Assembly (NCBI GenBank): GCA_013815685.1 | Contig: JACDFR010000001.1 | Coordinates: 124,001 to 188,000, forward strand | Source: Ramlibacter sp. | Lineage (GTDB): Bacteria; Pseudomonadota; Gammaproteobacteria; Burkholderiales; Burkholderiaceae_C | DNA: 64,000 bases | Direction of reading: 5' to 3' | Part shown: piece after piece, positions 1 to 6,600 of the stretch | Position numbering within the stretch: position 1 is the stretch's first letter | Layout: each line of letters starts with the position of its first letter | Program-made: the position numbers and the translations under genes | Notes under the pieces: generated by a model | Databases searched by the model: none | What the model saw: the letters and a program-made list of their open reading frames with translations, nothing else | Told to the model about the DNA's origin: nothing

Positions 1-281
1 TTGACCAGGTGCGGGTTCTGCGCCCAATCGGGATTGGCGAACTCGATGCCGTCCGCAATGACGCGGGTGGTGCGCCCGAGCTTGACGTCCAGGCGCCGAG
101 TGATCTCGAAATGCCGGCCGGTCTTGTCGCTCACATAGCGATTGAGAGGTCCGCGCAGGACATCCCAGGGGAAGAAAACGAGCAGCAGCACCAGCAGGAG
201 CGCCAGTAGCAAGAGGCCTGCGAGGACCTTGAGCCACAGCGGCCGTCCATGGCCGGGGGAGGTAGGGGCGGCCTCACTCAT
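1..281 (-). CDS. AsmA family protein (N-terminal fragment, runs off window)
   Basis: The minus strand is open from the ATG at 281 to the window edge, so only about 93 residues are visible. They begin MSEAAPTSPG, followed by a basic stretch and one strongly hydrophobic segment (about residues 15-35, rich in Leu/Val). Then comes FPWDVLRGPLNRYVSDKTGR, typical of the start of AsmA-like proteins, which are anchored in the inner membrane and extend into the periplasm to affect outer-membrane lipid and protein assembly. The start at 281 is chosen because ATGAGTGA overlaps the stop of the small gene upstream (274-276), implying translational coupling. In-frame ATGs at 290 and 302 are possible alternatives. 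The C-terminal two thirds cannot be seen, so paralogue identity (AsmA, YhjG and others) is open. Confidence 0.8.
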   Translation of the reverse strand, partial: MSEAAPTSPGHGRPLWLKVLAGLLLLALLLVLLLVFFPWDVLRGPLNRYVSDKTGRHFEITRRLDVKLGRTTRVIADGIEFANPDWAQNPHLV

Positions 282-483
282 GCCACGCATCAGCACCGGC
301 ATGGGCCGGCGCAACCGGCTCAGACCATGGCCGAGCCGCTTCGATGAGCCGGCCGATCACGTGGCCGGGCGTGAACTCTCTACCAGCGGCGGCGTCCGCA
401 CGCGCGGGCTCTCCAAGGGCCACGATGCCCGCAGCCATCAACGTGCCAAAAAAAATCATGGCCGACTCGATCAACAATTTCAT
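274..483 (-). CDS. small secreted or membrane-anchored protein, 69 aa, coupled to the AsmA-like gene
   Basis: This is a 69-codon gene whose N-terminus (MKLLIESAMIFFGTLMAAG, then ALGEPARADA) looks like a signal peptide or single membrane anchor. A GAGG ribosome-binding site lies about 9 bases before the ATG. Its stop overlaps the start of the AsmA-like gene by 8 bases, so the two are probably one operon. The mature part is short and shows no known motif. I do not recognise a family. An exported accessory protein is consistent with the context, but this is inference from position only. Confidence 0.55.
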   Translation of the reverse strand: MKLLIESAMIFFGTLMAAGIVALGEPARADAAAGREFTPGHVIGRLIEAARPWSEPVAPAHAGADAWHE

Positions 484-604
484 TTTTTGGCGTCCTCGGC
501 GGGGCTCAGCAAAGCCCTGTTTCAGGTGAGTGTGCGTGGTTAAAAATTGTTGCCGGGTCGGTGCCCTCCGGGACGTTCTGTCAGCTCAGGACTACATTTG
601 TCCG

Positions 605-620
605 GTAGGAAACATCCTAC
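605..620. promoter_or_regulatory. inverted repeat, candidate NarL/RcsB-type operator
   Basis: GTAGGA-AACA-TCCTAC is a perfect 6-bp inverted repeat with a 4-base spacer. It sits in the 256-bp divergent gap between the small secreted protein (minus) and the receiver-only protein (plus). Its shape resembles binding sites of LuxR/NarL-class response regulators (RcsB/BvgA-like TAGGAAA...TCCTA), and a NarL-class regulator is encoded 0.5 kb away at 1138-1770. Function is inferred from symmetry and location. Confidence 0.4.
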
Positions 621-739
621 GCTTCTTACCCGGTGCGGCTGGCAAAATAAAAAGCGACGGATGAGGGATACAACGCGATACACACCGGTCCGCTGATACG
701 ACTCCAACACTGTTCAACCCATCCAGCCTTGGTACCACT

Positions 740-1129
740 GTGGAATTGAGAACCTATATCGTCGAGGACAATGCCACGATCCGGGAGAACCTTATCGGCA
801 CGCTGGAAGAGCTGGCGTGTGTCAAGGCGCTGGGGTGGGCCGAGACCGAAGCCGAAGCCAAGGGCTGGCTGGCCCAGCATCAGGCGATGTGGGACCTTGC
901 GATCGTCGACCTTTTCCTGAAACAGGGCAGCGGGCTGGGCGTATTGGAGTCCTGCCGGGCCCGCCCGCCCACGCAGCGTGTGGTGGTGCTCAGCAACTAT
1001 GCGACCACGGATATGCGCAAGCGCTGCGCCCAACTGGGCGCGGATGCGGTCTTCGACAAATCCAACGAGATCGACGCGCTCGTCGAGTATTGCATTGCGC
1101 ACAGCGAAGACCGCCAGGCCGGCGCATGA
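740..1129 (+). CDS. receiver-only response regulator
   Basis: The gene encodes 129 residues from a GTG start and consists of a single CheY-like receiver domain with no output domain. The acidic pocket is E9/D10, the phosphorylation site is D57 in the IVDLF strand, and the conserved lysine is K107 in FDKSN. It faces the NarL-type regulator (1138-1770), with which it converges 8 bases apart, and the sensor kinase at 1882 is close by. Likely roles are as a phosphate sink or protein-interaction output for that kinase. No partner is proven. Confidence 0.75.
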   Translation: MELRTYIVEDNATIRENLIGTLEELACVKALGWAETEAEAKGWLAQHQAMWDLAIVDLFLKQGSGLGVLESCRARPPTQRVVVLSNYATTDMRKRCAQLGADAVFDKSNEIDALVEYCIAHSEDRQAGA

Positions 1130-1137
1130 CGGCGGGT

Positions 1138-1770
1138 TCAGTCGATCAGCTTGTTTTTCAACGCGTAGTAGGTCAGGTCGCTGTTCGACGCCAGGCTCAT
1201 CTTCTCCATCAGGCGCGTACGATAGGTGCTGACGGTCTTCACGCTGAGCGACAGCGCCTTGGCGATGTCGCCCGCGGTTTCGCCCTTGGCCAGCTTGAGG
1301 AACACCTGGAATTCGCGTTCGGAAAGCTGCTCGTGGGGAGCGCCACCTTCCTTGCGATTGAGCTGTTGCGCCAGCAACTCGGCCACGGCGGGCGAGATGT
1401 AGCGCCGTCCCAGCGCGATCGTGCGGATCGCGTTGACGATTTCCATCGGCTCGCATTCCTTGTTCAGATACCCACTGGCGCCCTGGCGGATCAGGTTCAT
1501 CGCGTAGTGCTCCTCCGGATAGCCCGAAAGGATCAGGATGCCCACGTCGGGCGCCTTGGCGCGGATCATGCCCAGGGCATCGATGCCGCTTTGCCCCGGC
1601 ATCGACAGGTCCATGACCAGCACATCGAGTTCGGTGGTGCGCACCAAGTCGATGGCTTCGCGGCCGCTGGCAGCTTCCCCGACGACGCGCAGATCGACCT
1701 GTTCGGAAAAGAACTGCTTGAGTCCCGACCGCACAATGGCGTGGTCATCCACAATGCCGACTTTGATCAT
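1138..1770 (-). CDS. two-component response regulator, NarL/FixJ (LuxR-type HTH) family
   Basis: The 210-residue protein has an N-terminal receiver domain (D8/D9 acidic pair, phospho-acceptor D54 in VMDLSMPG, K in LNKECEP) and a C-terminal GerE/LuxR helix-turn-helix (about 145-205, with LSEREFQVFLKLAKGET and LSVKTVSTYRTRLMEKM). It diverges from the CHASE3 sensor kinase at 1882, the usual arrangement for a cognate pair. The 111-bp gap between them must hold both promoters. It is a transcription factor that should bind inverted-repeat sites such as the one at 605-620. The direct target is not known. Confidence 0.9.
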   Translation of the reverse strand: MIKVGIVDDHAIVRSGLKQFFSEQVDLRVVGEAASGREAIDLVRTTELDVLVMDLSMPGQSGIDALGMIRAKAPDVGILILSGYPEEHYAMNLIRQGASGYLNKECEPMEIVNAIRTIALGRRYISPAVAELLAQQLNRKEGGAPHEQLSEREFQVFLKLAKGETAGDIAKALSLSVKTVSTYRTRLMEKMSLASNSDLTYYALKNKLID

Positions 1771-1881
1771 GTCCGTTCTTTCGAATAGCTGTTTGGGCCC
1801 ATTGTGCCCAACTTTCGACTGAAAAGCCCTACGGTTGAGTTGTCACTTCGGCCGATTTTATGAACAACAAGGACACTTCGA

Positions 1882-3240
1882 GTGAGATTCATGCGTTCGT
1901 TCCCAATGCCGAAATTGGCCATCAGCCTGGCGCTGGCCTTCCTGGCGGCCTGCATCCTGATCGGCATCAATGAAACCGGCTTCAACCAGTCGACCGAGGC
2001 GCTCGACGACATCGCGCAGGCCTCGCGCACCCGCGGCTCGCTCAACCGCGTGCTCCAGCACGTGCTCGACGCCGAAACCGGCTCGCGCGGCTACCTGCTC
2101 ACGGGCGACCCACGCTACCTGGAGCCCTATAACGCCGCCGTGGCCGAAGTCAGCACGCAGCTGGACTCGCTGCGCCTCGCCTACGCTCCCGACGCGGGCG
2201 AATTCAATACACTGGCGCAACTTTCGCGCAACGTACAGCGCAAGCTGGCGGAGATGGACCTGTCGGTGCGCATGCGCAAGCAGGGCAATGAGGATGCCTG
2301 GAAGTTCGTGCTCATGACCGACGTGGGCAAGGAGCATATGGATGCCATCCGCGAGCAAGCCACCAAATTGATCAATGGCGCCACCGCCCGAATGGAGGTC
2401 AGCCAGGTCCAGGTCCGCCGCTCCCTGCTGCTGTCGCGCCTCGGGATCGCGGCCGTCACGATGGCAGGCCTGCTGGCGTTCTACCTGTACTTGCGCCAGT
2501 CCACAGCCCTCAGGCTGGCCGACGAGAAGCAGCAGAAGATCCTGCAGCAGCAGCGCGACCTGCTGGAGCGGCAGGTGCGCGAGCGCACCACCACGCTGGC
2601 CGAACTGGCAACCCATCTGCAACAGGTCCGCGAGGAAGAGCGCGGCCACCTCGCGCGCGAGCTTCATGACGAATTGGGTGCCTTGTTGACGGCGGCCAAG
2701 CTGGACGTCGCGCGCTTGAAATCGCGGCTCGGGATGGAGTCTCCTGAAGTAGGCCAGCGGCTGCAGCACCTGACCGAGTCGCTGAACAGCGGGATCGCCC
2801 TGAAGCGCCGGATCATCGAGGACTTGCGGCCGTCGTCATTGTCCAACCTCGGCCTCACGGCCTCGCTGGAAATCCTGGCGCGCGAGTTTTCCGAACGTTC
2901 GGGCGTCGAGATCACCACCGGCCTGGAGCCGGTCCAACTCGATGAGTCGCGCCAGCTCACCGTCTACCGCCTGGTCCAGGAGTCGCTCACCAATGTCGGC
3001 AAGTACGCGCAGGCCAGGCAAGTCGAGATCAGCGTGCGCAACTACGGCAATCACGTGGAAGTCGACATCAAGGACGACGGCAAGGGCTTCAATGCGTCGC
3101 AGACGCGGCCGTCCACCCACGGCCTGGCAGGCATGCGGCACCGGGTGGAGGCGGCAGGGGGCAAATTGTCAGTAAATTCCGCACCCGGCGGCGGCACGCG
3201 GATCTCGGCGGTATTGCCGCACAGCACCCCTGCCGGTTGA
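1882..3240 (+). CDS. sensor histidine kinase with CHASE3 domain (HisKA_3 type)
   Basis: The 452-residue membrane sensor has TM1 at about 11-29, an extracytoplasmic CHASE3-like region (about 35-180, with ETGSRGYLLTGDPRYLEPY), TM2 at about 183-205, a coiled coil (207-250), and a HisKA_3 dimerisation domain with phospho-acceptor H262 in RELHDELGALL. A HATPase_c domain follows with NVGKYA, DDGKGF and HGLAGMRHRV boxes. The H-D-E-L-G signature is typical of kinases that phosphorylate NarL-type regulators. I chose the GTG at 1882 because AAGGA lies 8 bases upstream; an in-frame ATG follows at 1891. The kinase diverges from the NarL-type regulator and precedes an envelope-stress gene run, so an envelope or osmotic signal is plausible, though the ligand is unknown. 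Confidence 0.9.
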   Translation: MRFMRSFPMPKLAISLALAFLAACILIGINETGFNQSTEALDDIAQASRTRGSLNRVLQHVLDAETGSRGYLLTGDPRYLEPYNAAVAEVSTQLDSLRLAYAPDAGEFNTLAQLSRNVQRKLAEMDLSVRMRKQGNEDAWKFVLMTDVGKEHMDAIREQATKLINGATARMEVSQVQVRRSLLLSRLGIAAVTMAGLLAFYLYLRQSTALRLADEKQQKILQQQRDLLERQVRERTTTLAELATHLQQVREEERGHLARELHDELGALLTAAKLDVARLKSRLGMESPEVGQRLQHLTESLNSGIALKRRIIEDLRPSSLSNLGLTASLEILAREFSERSGVEITTGLEPVQLDESRQLTVYRLVQESLTNVGKYAQARQVEISVRNYGNHVEVDIKDDGKGFNASQTRPSTHGLAGMRHRVEAAGGKLSVNSAPGGGTRISAVLPHSTPAG

Positions 3241-3424
3241 GCGCGGTTTTTCCGAAACTTCCCCTTCGCCGGTCGGCGGAGTCCTACATGGACCCATCTC
3301 CCCTACCGACAAGGACTCACGCCTGCCGCTGATCATCAGCGCGACTGCACCCGGTCTAACCTTCCCGCAGGCGTTTTCGCAAGGCGAAGCGCTGTGAAAC
3401 CTGGGCCCCTGCAAGGAGACCGAC

Positions 3425-3589
3425 ATGCTGCACTACGCCATTGTGTTTTTCGTGATCGCGCTGATCGCGGCGTTATTCGGCTTCGGCGGAATTGCAGCCG
3501 GCGCCGTGGAGATCGCGAAGATCCTGTTTTTCGTCTTCGCGATCATGGCCATCGTTGCATTTATCGTCAGCCTGGGACGCAAGGGCTAG
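3425..3589 (+). CDS. DUF1328 family small membrane protein
   Basis: This 54-residue protein is almost entirely two hydrophobic helices: [20 protein letters not shown], then a Gly/Ala turn, then [19 protein letters not shown], ending RKG. That is the YtjA-like DUF1328 pattern. A good Shine-Dalgarno (AAGGAG) precedes the ATG. It lies at the head of a co-directional run with YqjD-like, YqjE-like and BON genes. DUF1328 proteins are inner-membrane proteins often induced by envelope or general stress; the molecular function is unknown. Confidence 0.85.
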   Translation: MLHYAIVFFVIALIAALFGFGGIAAGAVEIAKILFFVFAIMAIVAFIVSLGRKG

Positions 3590-3655
3590 AAAACCGACAG
3601 ATACCCGTTTCGCAGGGCCGCAAGCCCTGTGCCCATCACCAAAAGAGGACTCGAA

Positions 3656-3979
3656 ATGAACAGCAGCAAATCACTTCGCACCGGCACTGCCGGTTATGCA
3701 GACGACGCGCGCAGCGCCACCGAGCAGGCGTTGGACAGCACGCGTGAATTCGCCAACCAGGCTTTCGAGCGGGCAGGCGAGAAGGTGCGCGACCTGCGCT
3801 ACGGCGTCAAGGACCTGGCCAACAAAGGCGTGAGCAGCGTGGGCGAATACGCGCAGGCGACCACTCGCTATGTTTCCGAGCAGCCGCTCAAATCCGCCCT
3901 GATCGCCGCGGGCATCGGCGCCGCCGTGGCCGCGCTGGTTCTAGCCATGCGCCGCAACAGCAACAAGCGCTACTACTGA
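3656..3979 (+). CDS. DUF883 (ElaB/YqjD/YgaM-like) membrane-anchored protein
   Basis: The 107-residue protein has a polar, helical N-terminal two thirds (many Ala, Glu and Arg; amphipathic helix around SATEQALDSTREFANQAFER) and one C-terminal hydrophobic helix (SALIAAGIGAAVAALVLAM) followed by RRNSNKRYY. This is the architecture of the C-tail-anchored YqjD/ElaB family, whose E. coli members bind ribosomes at the inner membrane in stationary phase. AGAGGA lies just upstream of the ATG at 3656; an upstream in-frame start at 3629 is less likely. It precedes a YqjE-like gene, matching the conserved yqjD-yqjE pairing. Confidence 0.85.
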   Translation: MNSSKSLRTGTAGYADDARSATEQALDSTREFANQAFERAGEKVRDLRYGVKDLANKGVSSVGEYAQATTRYVSEQPLKSALIAAGIGAAVAALVLAMRRNSNKRYY

Positions 3980-4001
3980 GCAACAAGCACCCGAGGCAGG
4001 C

Positions 4002-4376
4002 ATGGTCCATCCTATTTTTTCGGTACTGATCACCCGTCCGGAACTGGTCATGGACCACGTCGCCGGCTATGCAGCCCTGGTGCAGGAAGAGGCGTCCTCC
4101 GTGGGCGTCGAAGTCGCCAAGCGCGTGGTCGCCTGGGGCGTCGCGGTCATGGGATTGCTCGTCTTCCTGGTACTGGCGGGCGTGGCCGTGATGCTGGGCG
4201 TCCTTCATGAGGAGTTCCACTGGATTCTTCTTGTCGCACCGGCCGGCGCATTGCTGCTGTCCGCAGGCGCTTGGAGCGTGGCGCGTCAGCGGCTTCCCGC
4301 CAAGGCGTTCACCGAGTTGAAAGCCCAGATCGACGCGGACGCCCAGGCATTGCGCACGGTCGGGGCCCGGTCATGA
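4002..4376 (+). CDS. YqjE-like phage-holin-superfamily membrane protein
   Basis: The 124-residue protein has two predicted membrane helices (about residues 43-67, VVAWGVAVMGLLVFLVLAGV, and 74-93, ILLVAPAGALLLSAGAW) flanked by charged amphipathic ends. That matches the YqjE/holin-superfamily fold name, but the chromosomal context is a yqjD-yqjE stress operon and not phage. Its stop overlaps the next start (ATGA at 4373), so the two are translationally coupled. Confidence 0.75.
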   Translation: MVHPIFSVLITRPELVMDHVAGYAALVQEEASSVGVEVAKRVVAWGVAVMGLLVFLVLAGVAVMLGVLHEEFHWILLVAPAGALLLSAGAWSVARQRLPAKAFTELKAQIDADAQALRTVGARS

Positions 4377-4849
4377 GCGAGGCCGGCGACAAGCTCGCAC
4401 GAAGCCGCCTGGCAATTGTCGACCACATTCAGCGCCGCGACCGCCACAACGACGCCACGCATACGGCGCGCGAGCACGACTCCGGACACGCACCCGGCCC
4501 AGGCGAACAGCTTGGCTGGGAAGGACCCGATCACGGCTCGGGCCCGGTGGCCTGGCTGGCTCACCTCAAACGTGTGGGGGGAGCCTGGTGGCGCAGCCAC
4601 CCGGCGAATCTCGGGCTGGAACTGGCGACACCGCTCCTGTCGAACTACGCCGGGCGGAGGCCGGGCCAGTTCCTGGCAATCGCTGCCGCGCTCGGCGCGG
4701 TTGTGATGATCGTCCGTCCCTGGCGGCTGATCTCCGTCACCGGACTGGTGGTGGCTCTGGTGAAGTCTTCGCAGTTGTCCAGCGTGATCATGTCGGCCAT
4801 GTCGGCGGCGGACTTCACGAAAGACCACCAAACTCGCAGGCGTGAATGA
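4373..4849 (+). CDS. hypothetical membrane protein following yqjE-like gene (YqjK-position)
   Basis: The protein has 158 residues. The first half is polar and rich in His, Arg and Gly; the second half has a hydrophobic segment (FLAIAAALGAVVMIVRPWRL) and a weaker one (LISVTGLVVALVKSSQLSSV). The start is set by the ATGA overlap with the preceding stop. It occupies the position of yqjK in enteric yqjD-yqjE-yqjK operons, though I see no firm sequence signature. It is likely an inner-membrane member of the same stress operon; the function is unknown. Confidence 0.65.
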   Translation: MSEAGDKLARSRLAIVDHIQRRDRHNDATHTAREHDSGHAPGPGEQLGWEGPDHGSGPVAWLAHLKRVGGAWWRSHPANLGLELATPLLSNYAGRRPGQFLAIAAALGAVVMIVRPWRLISVTGLVVALVKSSQLSSVIMSAMSAADFTKDHQTRRRE

Positions 4850-4940
4850 AATGCAAGCCGGAGGCGTGGTGCCGTCGTCCGGGGAGCTTTGAGAACTGCG
4901 GCACCGTAGGTAACTATCCGATCAACTGAAGGAGAAAGTC

Positions 4941-5255
4941 ATGAAATACACAAGAGCCCTCGCGTTCGCCATTCTCGCCGGCGCCACTGTCGTCACCACC
5001 GGCTGCGCCGTCATCCGCGGCCAGGAAACCGCTGGCGCCTACGTCGACGACGTCGCCATCACCACGGCGGTGAAGGCCAAGTTCGTCGAAGACAAGACCG
5101 TGGACGCCGCCGCCATCAAGGTGCAGACGCTTAATGGCACGGTGCAGTTGTCGGGCTTTGCCAAGTCCAGCGCCGAGAAGGCACAGGCCGAGTTCCTGGC
5201 GCGCAACACCAAGGGTGTGCGCCAAGTGAAGAACGATTTGTCCGTGCGCCCCTGA
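4941..5255 (+). CDS. BON domain lipoprotein (OsmY/DolP-like)
   Basis: The 104-residue protein has a signal peptide ending in a lipobox (VTTGC, Cys about residue 22). A single BON domain follows (about 35-104), with DVAITTAVKAKFVEDKTVDA, IKVQTLNGTVQLSGFA and VRQVKNDLSVRP. BON domains bind phospholipid or act in envelope maintenance; OsmY-like members are stress-induced. A ribosome-binding site (GAAGGAGAAAG) lies just upstream. The gene closes the envelope-stress run and is followed by a strong terminator. Confidence 0.85.
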   Translation: MKYTRALAFAILAGATVVTTGCAVIRGQETAGAYVDDVAITTAVKAKFVEDKTVDAAAIKVQTLNGTVQLSGFAKSSAEKAQAEFLARNTKGVRQVKNDLSVRP

Positions 5256-5287
5256 ACGGTGCAGAGCCGGCCGTCAGCCGGCGTAAG

Positions 5288-5327
5288 AAGGCAGGCGAGC
5301 GGCGAGGCTACGCCTGCCTTTTTTCTT
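5288..5327 (+). terminator. rho-independent terminator after the BON gene
   Basis: AAGGCAGGCG (5288-5297) pairs perfectly with CGCCTGCCTT (5311-5320) around a 13-base loop, followed by TTTTCTTT. It ends the stress-gene run about 30 bases after the BON stop codon and precedes the zinc-peptidase start by about 20 bases. Confidence 0.85.
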
Positions 5328-5344
5328 TGGAGAAGCAGTAAGCG

Positions 5345-6496
5345 ATGAAGACCTTCCGCTGCGACAGCTGCGGCCACCCGTTGTTCTTCGAGAACGTGCA
5401 GTGCCTCCAATGCGGCAGCGCGCTGGCCTTCCTGCCCGACAGGCTGGCGCTTTGCGCGGTCGAGCCCGTCGAGGGCGAGGAAGAATCCCTGTGGCGGCGC
5501 AGGACCCGTCAGCGCCGCAAGGCGAACGACCACCAGCAATACCGCCTGTGCCGCAACCACACCGAGTACCAGGCTTGCAACTTCGCCGTGCCGACGACGG
5601 ATTCGAACCCCATGTGCGTTTCCTGCAGGCAAACCCGTGTCCTGCCGGACCTGTCGTTGCCCGAGAACCAGGAACGCTGGTTCCGCATCGAGGCGGCGAA
5701 GCGCCGCCTTTTCTACACCCTGGCCAAGTTGGGGCTCGCCTCGGCCAACCCGCCGCAGGGACGGCGCGACGGCGCCGTCTTCCAGTTCCTGGCGGACCTG
5801 CCCGGCCAGCAGGTGATGACCGGCCATTGCGAAGGCGTCATCACCCTGAACATCTCCGAGGCCGACGACACCGAACGCGTGCGCAGGCGCGTCGCGCTGC
5901 ACGAGCCCTACCGCACGCTGCTGGGACACCTGCGCCATGAGTCGGGCCACTATTACTGGGACCGCCTGATCCGCGATGGGCCGCTGCAGCAGGACTTCCG
6001 TACGGTTTTCGGGGATGAGACTGTCGATTATTCCCAAGCATTGAGCAGCCACTACGCAGCGGGCGGTGCGCCCCGCGGATGGCAGGACCGCTATGTGAGC
6101 GCGTACGCCACCGCCCATCCATGGGAAGACTGGGCGGAGACCTGGGCCCATTACCTGCACATGGTGGACCTGCTGGAGACTGCCTCGTCCTATAGCACTC
6201 GGCTGGTGGTGCCGGGAAACGAGGAGGACGAAGTCGAAGAGGTGACCAACCCCTTCGATGCCGCCGCCGGCGACTTCGACCAGCTGGTGGAACAATGGGT
6301 GCCGCTGACGCTGCTGCTCAACAGCCTGAACCGCAGCCTCGGCCAGGATGACGCCTACCCGTTCGCGCTCGCATCCAAGGCGCTGGACAAGCTGCGCTTC
6401 GTGCACAACGTCATCCATGCAGCCACGCCGGCGGCGCAGGCCGGCGAGTCCGGGGTCTGCTGCCAGGCCGGCCGACAGCTGCAAGCACAAGCCTAG
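5345..6496 (+). CDS. putative zinc-ribbon metallopeptidase
   Basis: The 383-residue cytoplasmic protein carries two treble-clef/zinc-ribbon-like Cys groups at the N-terminus (C6, C9, C20, C23; then C69, C78, C91, C94) and a gluzincin-like HExxH motif (HESGH at 198-202, followed by YYW). Downstream WEDWAETWAHYLHMVD may supply a further metal ligand. This is the family annotated as putative zinc-binding metallopeptidase; no substrate is known. It starts right after the terminator at 5288-5327, so it needs its own promoter or readthrough. It is convergent with the helicase at 6601. Confidence 0.75.
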   Translation: MKTFRCDSCGHPLFFENVQCLQCGSALAFLPDRLALCAVEPVEGEEESLWRRRTRQRRKANDHQQYRLCRNHTEYQACNFAVPTTDSNPMCVSCRQTRVLPDLSLPENQERWFRIEAAKRRLFYTLAKLGLASANPPQGRRDGAVFQFLADLPGQQVMTGHCEGVITLNISEADDTERVRRRVALHEPYRTLLGHLRHESGHYYWDRLIRDGPLQQDFRTVFGDETVDYSQALSSHYAAGGAPRGWQDRYVSAYATAHPWEDWAETWAHYLHMVDLLETASSYSTRLVVPGNEEDEVEEVTNPFDAAAGDFDQLVEQWVPLTLLLNSLNRSLGQDDAYPFALASKALDKLRFVHNVIHAATPAAQAGESGVCCQAGRQLQAQA

Positions 6497-6600
6497 CAAG
6501 CAGAAGCGCCGGGGGCTCGCGGTCCCGCTAACTGCAATTTAGAAGGGCCTCATTCTGCCCGTCAGTGGTGGAGTGCCGATGCCCGCATAGGACAAAGTCA

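Noticed and set aside
4002-4376. Phage holin, suggesting a prophage
   Set aside because: The holin label is a superfamily name; neighbours are the YqjD-like and BON stress genes, and no phage structural, integrase or attachment sequence is present.
5039-6499. Minus-strand open frame opposite the BON and zinc-peptidase genes
   Set aside because: It spans a strong terminator and two well-supported plus-strand genes and has no motif.
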